A stretch of DNA of 64,000 nt. Source: WHSW01 sp963821025. Lineage in GTDB: Bacteria; Actinomycetota; Thermoleophilia; Solirubrobacterales; 70-9. The notes under the pieces are model-generated. The model did no database searches. It had not been told where the DNA came from and saw only the letters and a list, made by a program, of their open reading frames with translations. Numbering within the stretch: the stretch's first letter is position 1; each line of letters opens with the position of its first letter. This document shows, in pieces, positions 50,874 to 59,263 of the stretch. The stretch spans positions 930,001 through 994,000 of the forward strand of contig CAWGCG010000004.1 of NCBI GenBank assembly GCA_963821025.1. Direction: 5' to 3'. The translations under genes were made by a program, and so were the position numbers.

Positions 50874-52349
50874 ATGAAGCTCGAGGGCGAAAAGCGCGAC
50901 CGCGTCCGCCTGGCGGTGATCGCCGCCGTGATCGTCGCGGGCTTCTTCGCCTTCCGGCAGTTCGGGCCCGAGATCGACGTCGAGCAGATCCTCGAGGATC
51001 TCTCGAGCTGGCTCGGTAGCTGGACCTACCTGCTGGTCGGCCTGCTCGCCTTCCTCGAGACCGGAGCCTTCGTCGGCCTGATCTTTCCCGGCGAGAGCGC
51101 GGTGATCCTCGGAGGCGCGGTGGCCGGCCAGGGCGAGACGTCGATCGTGATCACGATCGCGATCGTCTGGTTTTGTGCCTGGGCGGGCGATACGACCAGC
51201 TTCTTCATCGGCCGCAAGCTCGGCCGCGATTTCATCCTCAGGCACGGGTCGAAGGTGCTGATCACCAAGGACCGCTTCGAGCAGGTCGAGCGCTTCTTCG
51301 ATCGTCACGGCGGCAAGACGATCCTGGTCGGGCGCTTCATCGGGCTGGTCCGGGCGCTCGCCCCGTTCATCGCCGGCAGCTCGGGAATGGTCTACAGGGC
51401 CTTCGTCCCCTACAGCGTGCTCGGCACCGGACTCTGGGCGGCGGCGTTCTCGCTCCTCGGCTACCTGCTCGCCAACAGCCTCGACAAGGCGACCGAGATC
51501 GCCGGCACCGGTGCGCTGATCTTCGGCTCGCTGGTGGCGGTGATCGTCGGCACGATCGTGATCTCGCGCTATCTGCGCAAGTCCGAGAACCGCAGCAAGC
51601 TCGCGGCGCGAATCGAGTCGACGCCGGGATTGCGGCGGTTGGTGCCGCAGCTTCGGTTCACCTGGGAGCGGCTGACCCCAGGCGGGCTCGGGCTCGAGTT
51701 CACAACCCTGATCGCGATCCTGTCGGTGTCGCTGTTCGTGCTCATCGGCTACGGGTTGGTGGTCTCGGGTGACGCCGGGCCGACCCCGGGAGACGGCGAG
51801 GCGATCGACGTCATCGACAGCCTGCGCGCCGGTTGGCTCACGGACGTCTCGAAGGTGGTCACCGCGCTCGGCTCGACCGCCGCCCTGATCCCGGTCGCGG
51901 TGATCGCCGGCGGCGTGCTCGGGTGGCGACGGCGCTGGACCGAGGTCGGGGTGCTGGCGGCGTCGGTGGCGATCCTGTTGATCGCGGTCCCGGTGATCAA
52001 GGAGATCGTCGAGCGACCGCGCCCGGGGGGCGGTCTGATCGACGCGGCCGGCTACTCCTATCCGAGCGGGCACGCGGCGCACTCGGTGATCTATGCCTGG
52101 CTGGCGCTGACGATCGCGGTCCGGGTGCGGCCAGGGTGGACCTTCGGATCGGCCGTGATCATGGCCGGATTCGCGCTCACCGCGGCGGTCGGGCTGAGCC
52201 GCGCCTACCTCGGGGTGCATTACCTCTCCGACGTCAGCGGCGGATGGGCTCTCGGCGTGACCGCGTTCGCCGGCTGCGCCGCGGTCGCGATGGCGATCTC
52301 ACACCTGCGGCGCTTGCGACAGAATCCGCCCCAGGCATCGGATCCATGA
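50874..52349 (+). CDS. DedA-family protein fused to a PAP2 phosphatase
   Basis: A 491-residue polytopic membrane protein with two parts. Residues 1-240: DedA/SNARE-associated domain with FPGESAVILGG, DTTSFFIGRKLG and GRFIGLVRALAPFIAGSSGM, the family thought to flip undecaprenyl phosphate or phospholipids. Residues 290-480: PAP2-type phosphatase with KEIVERPRPG, YPSGHAAHS and SRAYLGVHYLSDVSGG catalytic motifs. The combination suggests coupled hydrolysis and transport of a polyprenyl-phosphate or lipid phosphate. The ATG at 50874 is 12 bp after ispE, linking it to isoprenoid synthesis. Confidence 0.9.
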   Translation: MKLEGEKRDRVRLAVIAAVIVAGFFAFRQFGPEIDVEQILEDLSSWLGSWTYLLVGLLAFLETGAFVGLIFPGESAVILGGAVAGQGETSIVITIAIVWFCAWAGDTTSFFIGRKLGRDFILRHGSKVLITKDRFEQVERFFDRHGGKTILVGRFIGLVRALAPFIAGSSGMVYRAFVPYSVLGTGLWAAAFSLLGYLLANSLDKATEIAGTGALIFGSLVAVIVGTIVISRYLRKSENRSKLAARIESTPGLRRLVPQLRFTWERLTPGGLGLEFTTLIAILSVSLFVLIGYGLVVSGDAGPTPGDGEAIDVIDSLRAGWLTDVSKVVTALGSTAALIPVAVIAGGVLGWRRRWTEVGVLAASVAILLIAVPVIKEIVERPRPGGGLIDAAGYSYPSGHAAHSVIYAWLALTIAVRVRPGWTFGSAVIMAGFALTAAVGLSRAYLGVHYLSDVSGGWALGVTAFAGCAAVAMAISHLRRLRQNPPQASDP

Positions 52350-52594
52350 CCCTGGTTTCGGCAAAGATAGGGACCGAGTATCTGCTCTTCGGCGGCGCCG
52401 GCGTGATCAGCCTGCTCGCCTTCGCGGCCCTGATCCTGGCGCCCGCGATCGGCTCCTTCGGGCGCACCTGGGAGAAGGCGACCGCGGTCTTGGTCTCGTT
52501 CTTCGTCCTGGTCGCGCTGCTGGCGATCGGCGTCGCGGTCGGGGTCGCGATCGTCTACTACTGGGACGACATCATCCAGCTCTTCGGCGGCTGA
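52346..52594 (+). CDS. Small two-helix membrane protein
   Basis: An 82-residue protein with two hydrophobic helices (about residues 15-37 and 48-70) and a short C-terminal WDDIIQLFGG. Its ATG overlaps the stop of the DedA-PAP2 gene (ATGA), so it may be an accessory subunit of that enzyme. No family recognised. Confidence 0.7.
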   Translation: MTLVSAKIGTEYLLFGGAGVISLLAFAALILAPAIGSFGRTWEKATAVLVSFFVLVALLAIGVAVGVAIVYYWDDIIQLFGG

Positions 52595-52624
52595 GAACCC
52601 GGATCACGCCTCTAGAATCGCCCG

Positions 52625-53872
52625 GTGCCCGCTGAGCCGGCGGCGGGGGAGACCGCCGCGAAAAAGAACGATGCCGCCACGCTCGAGGCGCTCTCGGAGG
52701 CGATCGAGTCGGGCGCCGGTCTGCCCGCGGTGGCCCGCGCCGCGGCGGCGGCGCTCGGCGGCAGCGTTGCGCTGATCGACCGGTCGAGCGCCGTGCTCGC
52801 GGTGGCCGCCAGCTCCTCGGCCGAGGAGGGCAAGCTGCTCTCGGCCTCGGCCGGGGTCGAGACGCTGCATCTGCGGGTCGCCGACTCGCCGGTCGGCGAG
52901 CTGCGCTACCGCCCCCGCGGCGGACAGCCCTCGGCGACGCTGATGCGGATGGTCTCGACCCTGTTGGCGCTCGAGCTCGAGCGCTCGCGGGCGCCGGAAT
53001 GGGCGAGCGACGAGGCGGCCGGCGAGTTCGTCCGCGCCGTGCTCGAGCGCCGGGTGACCGATCGCGGCGACATCGTCGCTCGAGCGGGCGAGCTGGCGAC
53101 CGACGTCGATGCCGGCGGCGGGGTCGTGATCGCGCGCGCGGTCCCGCGGGCGGCCCAGACCGGCGATTGGCGCGCCCGGGTACTGGTGGTCTCGCTGCGG
53201 GCGCTGCGCTCGTCGAGCTCGGGCTCGATCGCCGCCCTGGCCGAGAACGGCGAACGCGCCGAGGTGACCGCGATCGTCCCCGCGAGCGAGGCGACGGCGC
53301 TCGAGCGCGCCGCCGCCTCGTTGACCCGCGAGCTCGCCGCCTCGCTGCCGGGCTTTCACGTGACCGTCGCCCACAGCCGCTCGGTCAACGACCCGGTCGA
53401 CCTCTACCGGGCCGGCCAGGAGGCGCTGCTGGCCGCGAACGTCGCCGAGGCCGACGGGCTCGAGCTGCTCGCCTTCGAGCACACCGGCTCCTATCGCCTG
53501 TTGCTGCCGGCGATGAGCGAGGACTCGGGCGAGCTGGAGCGCTTCTACGGGGAGACGATCGCCCCTCTTTCGGCCTACGACGAGCAGTACGAGACCGAGC
53601 TAGTGGCGACGATCGAGGCCTACCTCGAAAACGACGGCAACGTCACCCCGACCGCCGCGCAGCTGTTCACCCACCGGCACACGATCCGCTACCGGCTCGA
53701 GCGCGCCCGCGACCTCTGCGGCCACGACATAACCTCGACCGAGGGCCGCGAGAAGCTCGGCCTCGGGCTCAAGGCGATGCGCGTCCTCGGCATCGCCCCG
53801 CCCCGCGGCCCCGCGCTCGAGCCCGGCACCGAGGCGGGGCGGGCAAAGGTGAGGGGCAAGGCGGAGGGGTAG
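52625..53872 (+). CDS. PucR/CdaR-type transcriptional regulator
   Basis: A 415-residue regulator. The N-terminal half has a GAF-like domain (about residues 30-125) and the middle a GGDEF-like/PucR fold; the C-terminus carries the PucR helix-turn-helix with TAAQLFTHRHTIRYRLERAR (about 343-362) after AYLENDGNV. Regulators of this type often control purine, sugar-acid or amino-acid catabolism after binding a small ligand. The GTG start is the first one after the small membrane protein. The target cannot be inferred; it is followed by the tRNA gene. Confidence 0.88.
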   Translation: MPAEPAAGETAAKKNDAATLEALSEAIESGAGLPAVARAAAAALGGSVALIDRSSAVLAVAASSSAEEGKLLSASAGVETLHLRVADSPVGELRYRPRGGQPSATLMRMVSTLLALELERSRAPEWASDEAAGEFVRAVLERRVTDRGDIVARAGELATDVDAGGGVVIARAVPRAAQTGDWRARVLVVSLRALRSSSSGSIAALAENGERAEVTAIVPASEATALERAAASLTRELAASLPGFHVTVAHSRSVNDPVDLYRAGQEALLAANVAEADGLELLAFEHTGSYRLLLPAMSEDSGELERFYGETIAPLSAYDEQYETELVATIEAYLENDGNVTPTAAQLFTHRHTIRYRLERARDLCGHDITSTEGREKLGLGLKAMRVLGIAPPRGPALEPGTEAGRAKVRGKAEG

Positions 53873-53898
53873 AGGCGAGCTATGTTCCCGAAGCCTCT

Positions 53899-53970
53899 TG
53901 GGGAGTGGTCCAATGGAAAGACGCCGGCCTTTGGAGCCGTGAGATTCAGGTTCAAATCCTGGCTCCCCAG
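53899..53970 (+). tRNA. tRNA-Gln (anticodon TTG)
   Basis: A 72-nt cloverleaf: acceptor TGGGGAG/CTCCCCA with discriminator G (53970), D arm GTC...GAC, anticodon loop CTTTGGA giving TTG, T arm TCAGG-TTCAAAT-CCTGG. The anticodon stem has one mismatch at the base. 3' CCA is not encoded. It lies between the PucR-like gene and glmU. Confidence 0.93.
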
Positions 53971-54130
53971 TTCAGGAGCGCCGGGCCGGGACCGCCGAGC
54001 GGCAGCAAACGTGGCGTAGTGCCACGCAATCTGCCGCTCGGCGGGGACTGGGCCCCTCGGCGGGACGGGCCTGGGCGGTGCCGCTCGGCGGACGCGGGCT
54101 GGCGCCACTGAGCTCCCCCGCGGCTTTACG
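53971..54130 (+). promoter_or_regulatory. Structured leader between tRNA-Gln and glmU
   Basis: This 160-bp gap contains a very stable hairpin: CCGCCGAGCGGCAG (53992-54005) pairs perfectly with CTGCCGCTCGGCGG (54031-54044), enclosing CGTGGC-GTAGT-GCCACG. A second copy of the right arm, TGCCGCTCGGCGG, occurs at 54079-54091, and GGCCC...GGGCC (54052-54069) forms another stem between them. It could be the tRNA terminator, or a leader of glmU with mutually exclusive stems. Confidence 0.5.
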
Positions 54131-55555
54131 ATGCCGCCCGTGAGCGGCGCCAACTCGATGGGTGGCGGGCCGACCGTCCTGATCATGGCCGCGGGGGAGG
54201 GCACCAGGATGCGCTCCTCGCTGCCCAAGGTCCTGCACCCGGTCTGCGGGCGCCCGATGGTCGCCTGGCCGGTGCTCGCCGCGCGCGACGCCGGCGCCGG
54301 CCGCGTTGCGGTGATCGTGTCCCCGGACCGCGATCTCACCCCGGGTCTGCCCGAGGGAACCGAGACCGTGGTCCAGCCCGAGTCCGACGGTACCGGCGGT
54401 GCCGTCCGCGCCGCCCACGACATCGTCCGTGACTCCGAGGCGGTCGTGGTCCTCTCCGGCGACACGCCGCTGATCACCGCCGAGGTGATCGCGGCGCTGC
54501 TCGAGACCCATCGTGCGGCCGCCGCCGGCGCCACCGTGCTCACGGTCGAGCTCGACGACCCCGCCGCCTACGGGCGCATCGTCCGCGACCAGGCCGGGGA
54601 CGTCGAGCGCATCGTCGAGACCAAGGATCCGGCAGGGGTGGCCCCCGACGAGCTCGCGATCCGCGAGATCAACACGGGCGCGTACGTGTTCGACGCCGAG
54701 CCGCTGGTCGAGGCGCTCGACCGCCTCGAGAACAACAATTCGGCCGGCGAGTACTACCTCGGCGACGTCCTGCCGATGCTCCGCGATCAGGGCCTTCGGG
54801 TCGTCGCCCACCTGTCCACCGATCCCAACGTCAACCTCGGCGTCAACAACCGGGTCGACCTCGCGCTGGCGACGAGCGAGGCGCGCCGGCTGATCTGCGA
54901 GCGCCACATGCTCGCCGGAGTGACGATGATCGACCCCGGCTCGACCTGGGTCGACGCCGGCGTCGAGATCGCCGCCGACGTCACGCTCGAGCCCGGAACC
55001 GGCCTCTACGGCGCTACCTCGATCGGCACCGACTCGATCATCGGGCCGCACTCGACCGTGATCGACAGCCGGATCGGGGCCGGGGCGCGCGTCTTTCACT
55101 CCTACCTCGTCGATGCGAGCGTCGGCGACGAGGCGGTCGTCGGCCCGTTCACGCACCTGCGCCCGAAAGCCGACCTGGCCGAAGGGTCGAAGGCGGGCGG
55201 CTTCGTCGAGATCAAGAACTCGAGGGTCGGCCCCGGCGCCAAGGTGCCGCACCTCGCCTACATCGGCGACGCGGATATCGGGGCGGGCGCCAACGTCGGC
55301 GCCGGGGCGATCACCGCCAACTACGACGGCCGCGCCAAGCACCGGACGAAGATCGGGGAAGGTGCGCGAATCTCGGTCAACACCTCGTTGGTCGCCCCGG
55401 TGACCGTCGGCGACGGTGCTTACACTGGCGCCGGTGCGGTGATTCGCGAGGATGTGCCGGACGGTGGGCTCGGGGTGTCGAGCAACGACCAACGCAACAT
55501 CGAGGACTACGCGAGGGGTAAGGCGCGAGAGGCGAGCGCAGAGGACGGCGATTGA
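54131..55555 (+). CDS. glmU: Bifunctional UDP-N-acetylglucosamine pyrophosphorylase/glucosamine-1-phosphate N-acetyltransferase
   Basis: A 474-residue cytoplasmic enzyme that acetylates GlcN-1-P and couples it to UTP, giving UDP-GlcNAc for peptidoglycan. The N-terminal uridyltransferase has the motif LIMAAGEGTRMRSSLPKVLH; the middle shows EINTGAYVFD and the C-terminal left-handed beta-helix carries the hexapeptide repeats and the acetyltransferase pieces (NSRVGPGAKVPHLAYIGDA, TANYDG). The length is normal. The ATG at 54131 is taken; a GTG three codons later is an alternative. prs follows 1 bp after the stop. Confidence 0.97.
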   Translation: MPPVSGANSMGGGPTVLIMAAGEGTRMRSSLPKVLHPVCGRPMVAWPVLAARDAGAGRVAVIVSPDRDLTPGLPEGTETVVQPESDGTGGAVRAAHDIVRDSEAVVVLSGDTPLITAEVIAALLETHRAAAAGATVLTVELDDPAAYGRIVRDQAGDVERIVETKDPAGVAPDELAIREINTGAYVFDAEPLVEALDRLENNNSAGEYYLGDVLPMLRDQGLRVVAHLSTDPNVNLGVNNRVDLALATSEARRLICERHMLAGVTMIDPGSTWVDAGVEIAADVTLEPGTGLYGATSIGTDSIIGPHSTVIDSRIGAGARVFHSYLVDASVGDEAVVGPFTHLRPKADLAEGSKAGGFVEIKNSRVGPGAKVPHLAYIGDADIGAGANVGAGAITANYDGRAKHRTKIGEGARISVNTSLVAPVTVGDGAYTGAGAVIREDVPDGGLGVSSNDQRNIEDYARGKAREASAEDGD

Positions 55556-55556
55556 A

Positions 55557-56588
55557 GTGAGCATCCTCGAGGAGAACCCCCAGGTGATCAGCTCCATTCC
55601 GCAGGACTACACCAAGCGGTTGATGGTCTTCGGCGGGCGCGCCTCGATGCAGCTCGGGGCGAAGATCGCCAACAAGCTCGACCTCGACCTCGGCAACGTC
55701 GACCTACGCACCTTCGCCGACGGCGAGGTCTACTGCCGCTACGAGGAGTCGATCCGCGGCGCCGACGTCTTCCTCGTCCAGTCGACCGCCGCCAACAAGG
55801 CGCAGGGGATGACCCCCAACGACGCGCTGATGGAGCTGCTGGTGATGATCGACGCCGCCAAGGGAGCCTCGGCGCATCGAATCATCGCGGTCATGCCCTG
55901 GTACGGGTACTCGCGCCAGGACAAGAAGTCGGCGCCGCGCGAGCCGATCTCGGCCCGGGTGGTCGCCCAGACGCTGGAGGCCGTCGGCGTCGACCGGGTG
56001 CTGACCATGGACCTTCACTCCGGCCAGGTGCAGGGCTTCTTCAGCAAGCCGGTCGACCACATGACCGCGATGCCGATGCTGACCCAGTACTTCATGGACC
56101 AGGCCTGGGACGACGACCTGGTGATCGTCTCGCCCGATGCCGGCCGGGTCAAGGTGGCTCGCAACTTCGCCCGCAAGGTCGGCGTCCACTGGGCGGTGAT
56201 GGAGAAGGAGCGCCCCGCCCAGCAGGTCGCCGAGATCGGCTACGTGGTCGGCGACGTCAGGGGCAAGACCGCGGTCCTCGTCGACGACATGATCGATACC
56301 GCCGGCACGCTCTGCGCCGCCGCGAGCACGGTGCTCGACGAGGGCGCCGCCAGGGTGATCGCCTGTGCCACCCACGGCGTCTTCTCCGGCCCCGCATACG
56401 AGCGCCTCGCATACGAGAACTCCGGCATCGAGCGGATCGTGGTCACCGACACAATCCAGCTGCGGCCGGGCCAGCCGGAGAACATCAAGGTCCTGTCCAC
56501 CGCCCAGACGCTCGCCGACTCGATCCGCCGGATCTTCGCCGACGATTCGGTCTCCGAGATCTTCTCCGGCGAGAACCAGCTGTTCTAG
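55557..56588 (+). CDS. prs: Ribose-phosphate pyrophosphokinase
   Basis: A 343-residue enzyme that makes PRPP from ribose 5-phosphate and ATP. Conserved regions: MVFGGRASMQLGAKIA, RTFADGEVYCRYEESIRGAD, YSRQDKKSAPREPISARVVA (flexible loop) and the PRPP-binding VLVDDMIDTAGTL. Residues DxxD and the regulatory flag loop are intact. GTG start at 55557, one base after the glmU stop; the glmU-prs pair is common in Gram-positive bacteria. Confidence 0.97.
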   Translation: MSILEENPQVISSIPQDYTKRLMVFGGRASMQLGAKIANKLDLDLGNVDLRTFADGEVYCRYEESIRGADVFLVQSTAANKAQGMTPNDALMELLVMIDAAKGASAHRIIAVMPWYGYSRQDKKSAPREPISARVVAQTLEAVGVDRVLTMDLHSGQVQGFFSKPVDHMTAMPMLTQYFMDQAWDDDLVIVSPDAGRVKVARNFARKVGVHWAVMEKERPAQQVAEIGYVVGDVRGKTAVLVDDMIDTAGTLCAAASTVLDEGAARVIACATHGVFSGPAYERLAYENSGIERIVVTDTIQLRPGQPENIKVLSTAQTLADSIRRIFADDSVSEIFSGENQLF

Positions 56589-56598
56589 CCATGCCGAG

Positions 56599-56760
56599 AT
56601 GAGCCTCGGAGCGGCGATCGCGCTCGGTGCGGTGATCGGGTTGGCGCTCGGCATCCTGATCAGCGTCACCACCGAGATCCCACTCGCCCCCGAGGCCGGG
56701 GTCGCCATCGGCGCGCTTGTCGGCTGGCTCTCGCGGCGCGAGTCCGACCGGGACCGTTGA
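56599..56760 (+). CDS. Very small membrane protein (53 aa)
   Basis: Two short hydrophobic segments joined by a Pro-rich turn (AAIALGAVIGLALGILI, EAGVAIGALVGWL) and an Arg/Asp-rich C-terminus. The ATG is 10 bp after prs. Probably a real small membrane protein, by its codon use and position, but it has no recognised family. Confidence 0.55.
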   Translation: MSLGAAIALGAVIGLALGILISVTTEIPLAPEAGVAIGALVGWLSRRESDRDR

Positions 56761-56782
56761 GCCCCGAACAGCTAGCGAGCCG

Positions 56783-57475
56783 ATGAGCGAGCAGGACGTC
56801 GCCGGGATCGTCTTGATCGCCGTCCCGGTCTTCTTCAACGCGGGCTTCACCCTGCTCGCCCAGCGCTTCGACTACCCCGACGTGCTTCGCCGGCCGACGC
56901 ACGAGGTCCTGGAGCGGTTTCGGGCCGGGGGAGCCGCGCTGATCCTGATCTGGTGGCTGTTCGCGCTCTCGGCCGTGTCGTTCACGGCGCTCGCGGTGCT
57001 GCTCGCGATCGCGGTCGAAGATGCCGATCGCACGATCGTCGTCCTCGGCGCGGTCACCGGAGTCCTCGCCTCGCTGGTCCAGTTCCTCGGCCTGATCCGG
57101 TGGCCGTTCGCGGTCCCCTATCTGGCTCGGGTCGCCGCCGAGGCGGAGCCCGACTCGCCGCGCGGAGAGGCGGTCGACGTCGTCTTTCAAGCCTTCAACC
57201 GCTACCTCGGCGTCGGCGTCGGCGAGCATCTCGGCTACGGCCTCACCGGCATCTGGTCGATCCTCGCCGGGATCGCGCTGATCGAGACGACCGCCGTTGC
57301 GGCTTGGCTCGGTGTCCTGGGGGTGGTGATCGGCCCGCTCTTCTTGCTCTGCTCGCTCGAGTTCGTCGGGCGCTTCGAGGAGTCGGGATGGAGGCTCGCC
57401 GGGGCGCTGACTCCGATCACCTACATCGGATGGTCGATCTGGCTGCTCGCGGTGGGCATCGCGTTGTTGTTCTGA
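56783..57475 (+). CDS. DUF4386-like membrane protein
   Basis: A 230-residue protein with six hydrophobic helices. The beginning GIVLIAVPVFFNAGFTLLAQRFDYPDVLRRPT and the RWPFAVPYLARVA segment resemble DUF4386-type integral membrane proteins, whose function is unknown. The ATG at 56783 follows the small membrane gene by 22 bp. The C-terminus converges on the HD-GYP-like gene with only 6 bp between stops. Confidence 0.75.
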   Translation: MSEQDVAGIVLIAVPVFFNAGFTLLAQRFDYPDVLRRPTHEVLERFRAGGAALILIWWLFALSAVSFTALAVLLAIAVEDADRTIVVLGAVTGVLASLVQFLGLIRWPFAVPYLARVAAEAEPDSPRGEAVDVVFQAFNRYLGVGVGEHLGYGLTGIWSILAGIALIETTAVAAWLGVLGVVIGPLFLLCSLEFVGRFEESGWRLAGALTPITYIGWSIWLLAVGIALLF

Positions 57476-57481
57476 GCGCGG

Positions 57482-58135
57482 TCAGACGGCGGCGAGCATC
57501 CGTCGCTGATCACCGCGGGTGGTCGCCGACACGAACGCCTCGACCACCCCACGGTCGAACTGGCTGCCCGCGCAGCGCCGCAGCTCGCCGCAGGCGTCGT
57601 CGTGGTCGCGCGCGGCACGGAACGCACGCTCGCTGGTCATCGCCGTATAGGCATCGACCACCGCGACGATCCGCGCCTCGATCGGGATCTGATCGCCGGC
57701 CAGCCCGCGCGGGTAGCCGCCGCCGTCCGGCCGCTCGTGGTGACAGCGGATCCACTCGCGGATGTCGTCGAAGCTGACGTCGCTGAGCAGCGCCGCGCCG
57801 AGCTCGGGCTGGCGGCGAATCTGCGCCCACTCACGGTCATCGAGCGGCCCTCCTTTGTTGAGGATCTCCAAGGGGATCTGATCGCGCCCGACGTCGCGCA
57901 GCAAGGCGGCCAGCCTCACCCGGGCGATCGTCGGCTCGCTCAAGCCGAGCTCGCGGGCGGTCTGCTCGGCCAGAAGACCGTCGACGCAGCGCGCGTCGGG
58001 CCGGTAGCCGATTCGCTCCAGCTCCGCGCACTCGGCCCCGCAGGCGTCGCAGACGACCACCAGGCGCAGCTGGCCCATCGTGCGCAGGTATCGCGCCTCG
58101 CCGCTCTGTGCCCCGGAGTGATCGCAGGCCATCAA
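57482..58135 (-). CDS. Degenerate HD-GYP-type protein with N-terminal CxxC
   Basis: A 217-residue protein. N-terminal residues 28-50 contain VVCDACGAEC and a later Cys, a possible zinc site. The C-terminal part keeps the HD-GYP motifs CHHERPDGGGYPRGL and VDAYTAMTSERAFR, but the first metal motif, normally HDxGK, is LLRDVGRDQIP: the His is replaced by Arg and the Lys by Arg. Intact proteins hydrolyse cyclic di-GMP; this one may have altered or no activity, or act as a sensor. Two adjacent ATGs (58135, 58132) are possible starts. Confidence 0.8.
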   Translation of the reverse strand: MMACDHSGAQSGEARYLRTMGQLRLVVVCDACGAECAELERIGYRPDARCVDGLLAEQTARELGLSEPTIARVRLAALLRDVGRDQIPLEILNKGGPLDDREWAQIRRQPELGAALLSDVSFDDIREWIRCHHERPDGGGYPRGLAGDQIPIEARIVAVVDAYTAMTSERAFRAARDHDDACGELRRCAGSQFDRGVVEAFVSATTRGDQRRMLAAV

Positions 58136-58225
58136 TCATCGATCGGCACCAGCGACGAAAACCTCGCCGAAATCCGCGATCGCTGGACGTTCGCAGTAGG
58201 GCTTCCCGCCGGATAGATTGCGCCG

Positions 58226-58492
58226 ATGAACGCGCGGACGCTCGACATGCTCGATGTGCTCGGACGCGCGTTGCTGTGGACCGCGGTCGCGGTGCTCGGC
58301 CTCTCGCTGATCGGCGCGTTCGCGATCCTCACCTCCGACGACGCCGTGATCCTCGATACGAACGCCCAGCGCCAGGCGCGCGGGGTACTCGCGATCGTCG
58401 CCTTCGGGGGTGGGCTGTCCGGCGCTGGCATCGTCGCCGGGTTGGGGGCGATAGTCAGGCTCAAGGTCGCCGAGCACCGCGAGCGAAACTAG
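58226..58492 (+). CDS. Small two-helix membrane protein
   Basis: An 88-residue protein with two membrane helices (about residues 13-37 and 50-75) and a charged C-terminus KVAEHRERN. ATG start. It lies just before the GDPD gene. No domain recognised. Confidence 0.6.
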   Translation: MNARTLDMLDVLGRALLWTAVAVLGLSLIGAFAILTSDDAVILDTNAQRQARGVLAIVAFGGGLSGAGIVAGLGAIVRLKVAEHRERN

Positions 58493-58504
58493 GCCCGGCG
58501 CTCC

Positions 58505-59253
58505 ATGCTGCGGATCGGCCACAAGGGTGCGGACGCGATCGCGCCGGGGAACACGCTGGAGAGCTTCGGCGCCGCGGTCGCCGCCGGCGTCGACGTGATC
58601 GAGCTCGACTTGCTGCGCCCGCAGGCCGACTTCGCCGACGGCTCGGACTGGCGCCGCGCCCCGCGGGTCCCGCGGAGGGGTCGGAACCGCTGGTGGTCGC
58701 CCACGACTGGGCCGACGCCCGCCGCCGCGAGGCGCTGACCCTCGAGCAGACGCTCGACGCCTTCTCGGCGGCTCCGCTCGACCGGGTTCGCTTCAACCTC
58801 GACCTGAAGCTCGCCGGGCGCGAGGACGAGGTCGTCGCGGCGCTACGGGAGCGGCGGCTGATCGGGCGGGGGATGGTGTCGACGATGGAGGTCCACAGCC
58901 TCCGCTGGCTGTGCGACTCGGCGCCCGGGCTCGACCGCGGCTGGACCCTGCCGAAGGTGAGCCGCGACTGGTCGCGCAGCCGGATCCTGCGGCCCGCGTT
59001 CCTCGCCGGGTCGGCGACCTTGCGCGCGCGGCTGCCGGGGATCATCCGCGCCCGGGCGCCGGCGCTGGGAGCGTGGGCGAGCTGGGTCTATCACCCGCTG
59101 ATCACCCGCCGCCTGGTCGAGGCGGCCCACGGAGCCGGCGTTGCGATCATCGCCTGGACCGTCGACGATCCGGCCCGGATCGTCGAGCTGGCGGCACTCG
59201 GCGTCGACGGGATCTGCTCGAACGACCCCCGCCTGCTAGCCGACGCGAGCTAG
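58505..59253 (+). CDS. Glycerophosphodiester phosphodiesterase (frameshifted)
   Basis: A TIM-barrel phosphodiesterase that hydrolyses glycerophosphodiesters to glycerol-3-phosphate. From ATG 58505 the frame reads RIGHKGADAIAPGNTLESF and VDVIELDLLRPQADFADGSD, then breaks after about 58655. The continuation EGSEPLVVAHDWADARRREA, LDRVRFNLDLKL, WTVDDPARI and LGVDGICSNDPRLL is in another frame, one base earlier. A C missing from the run at 58659-58662 would restore it. About 249 residues if corrected. Could be assembly error or a real frameshift. Confidence 0.85.
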
Positions 59254-59263
59254 CCGGCGGCGG

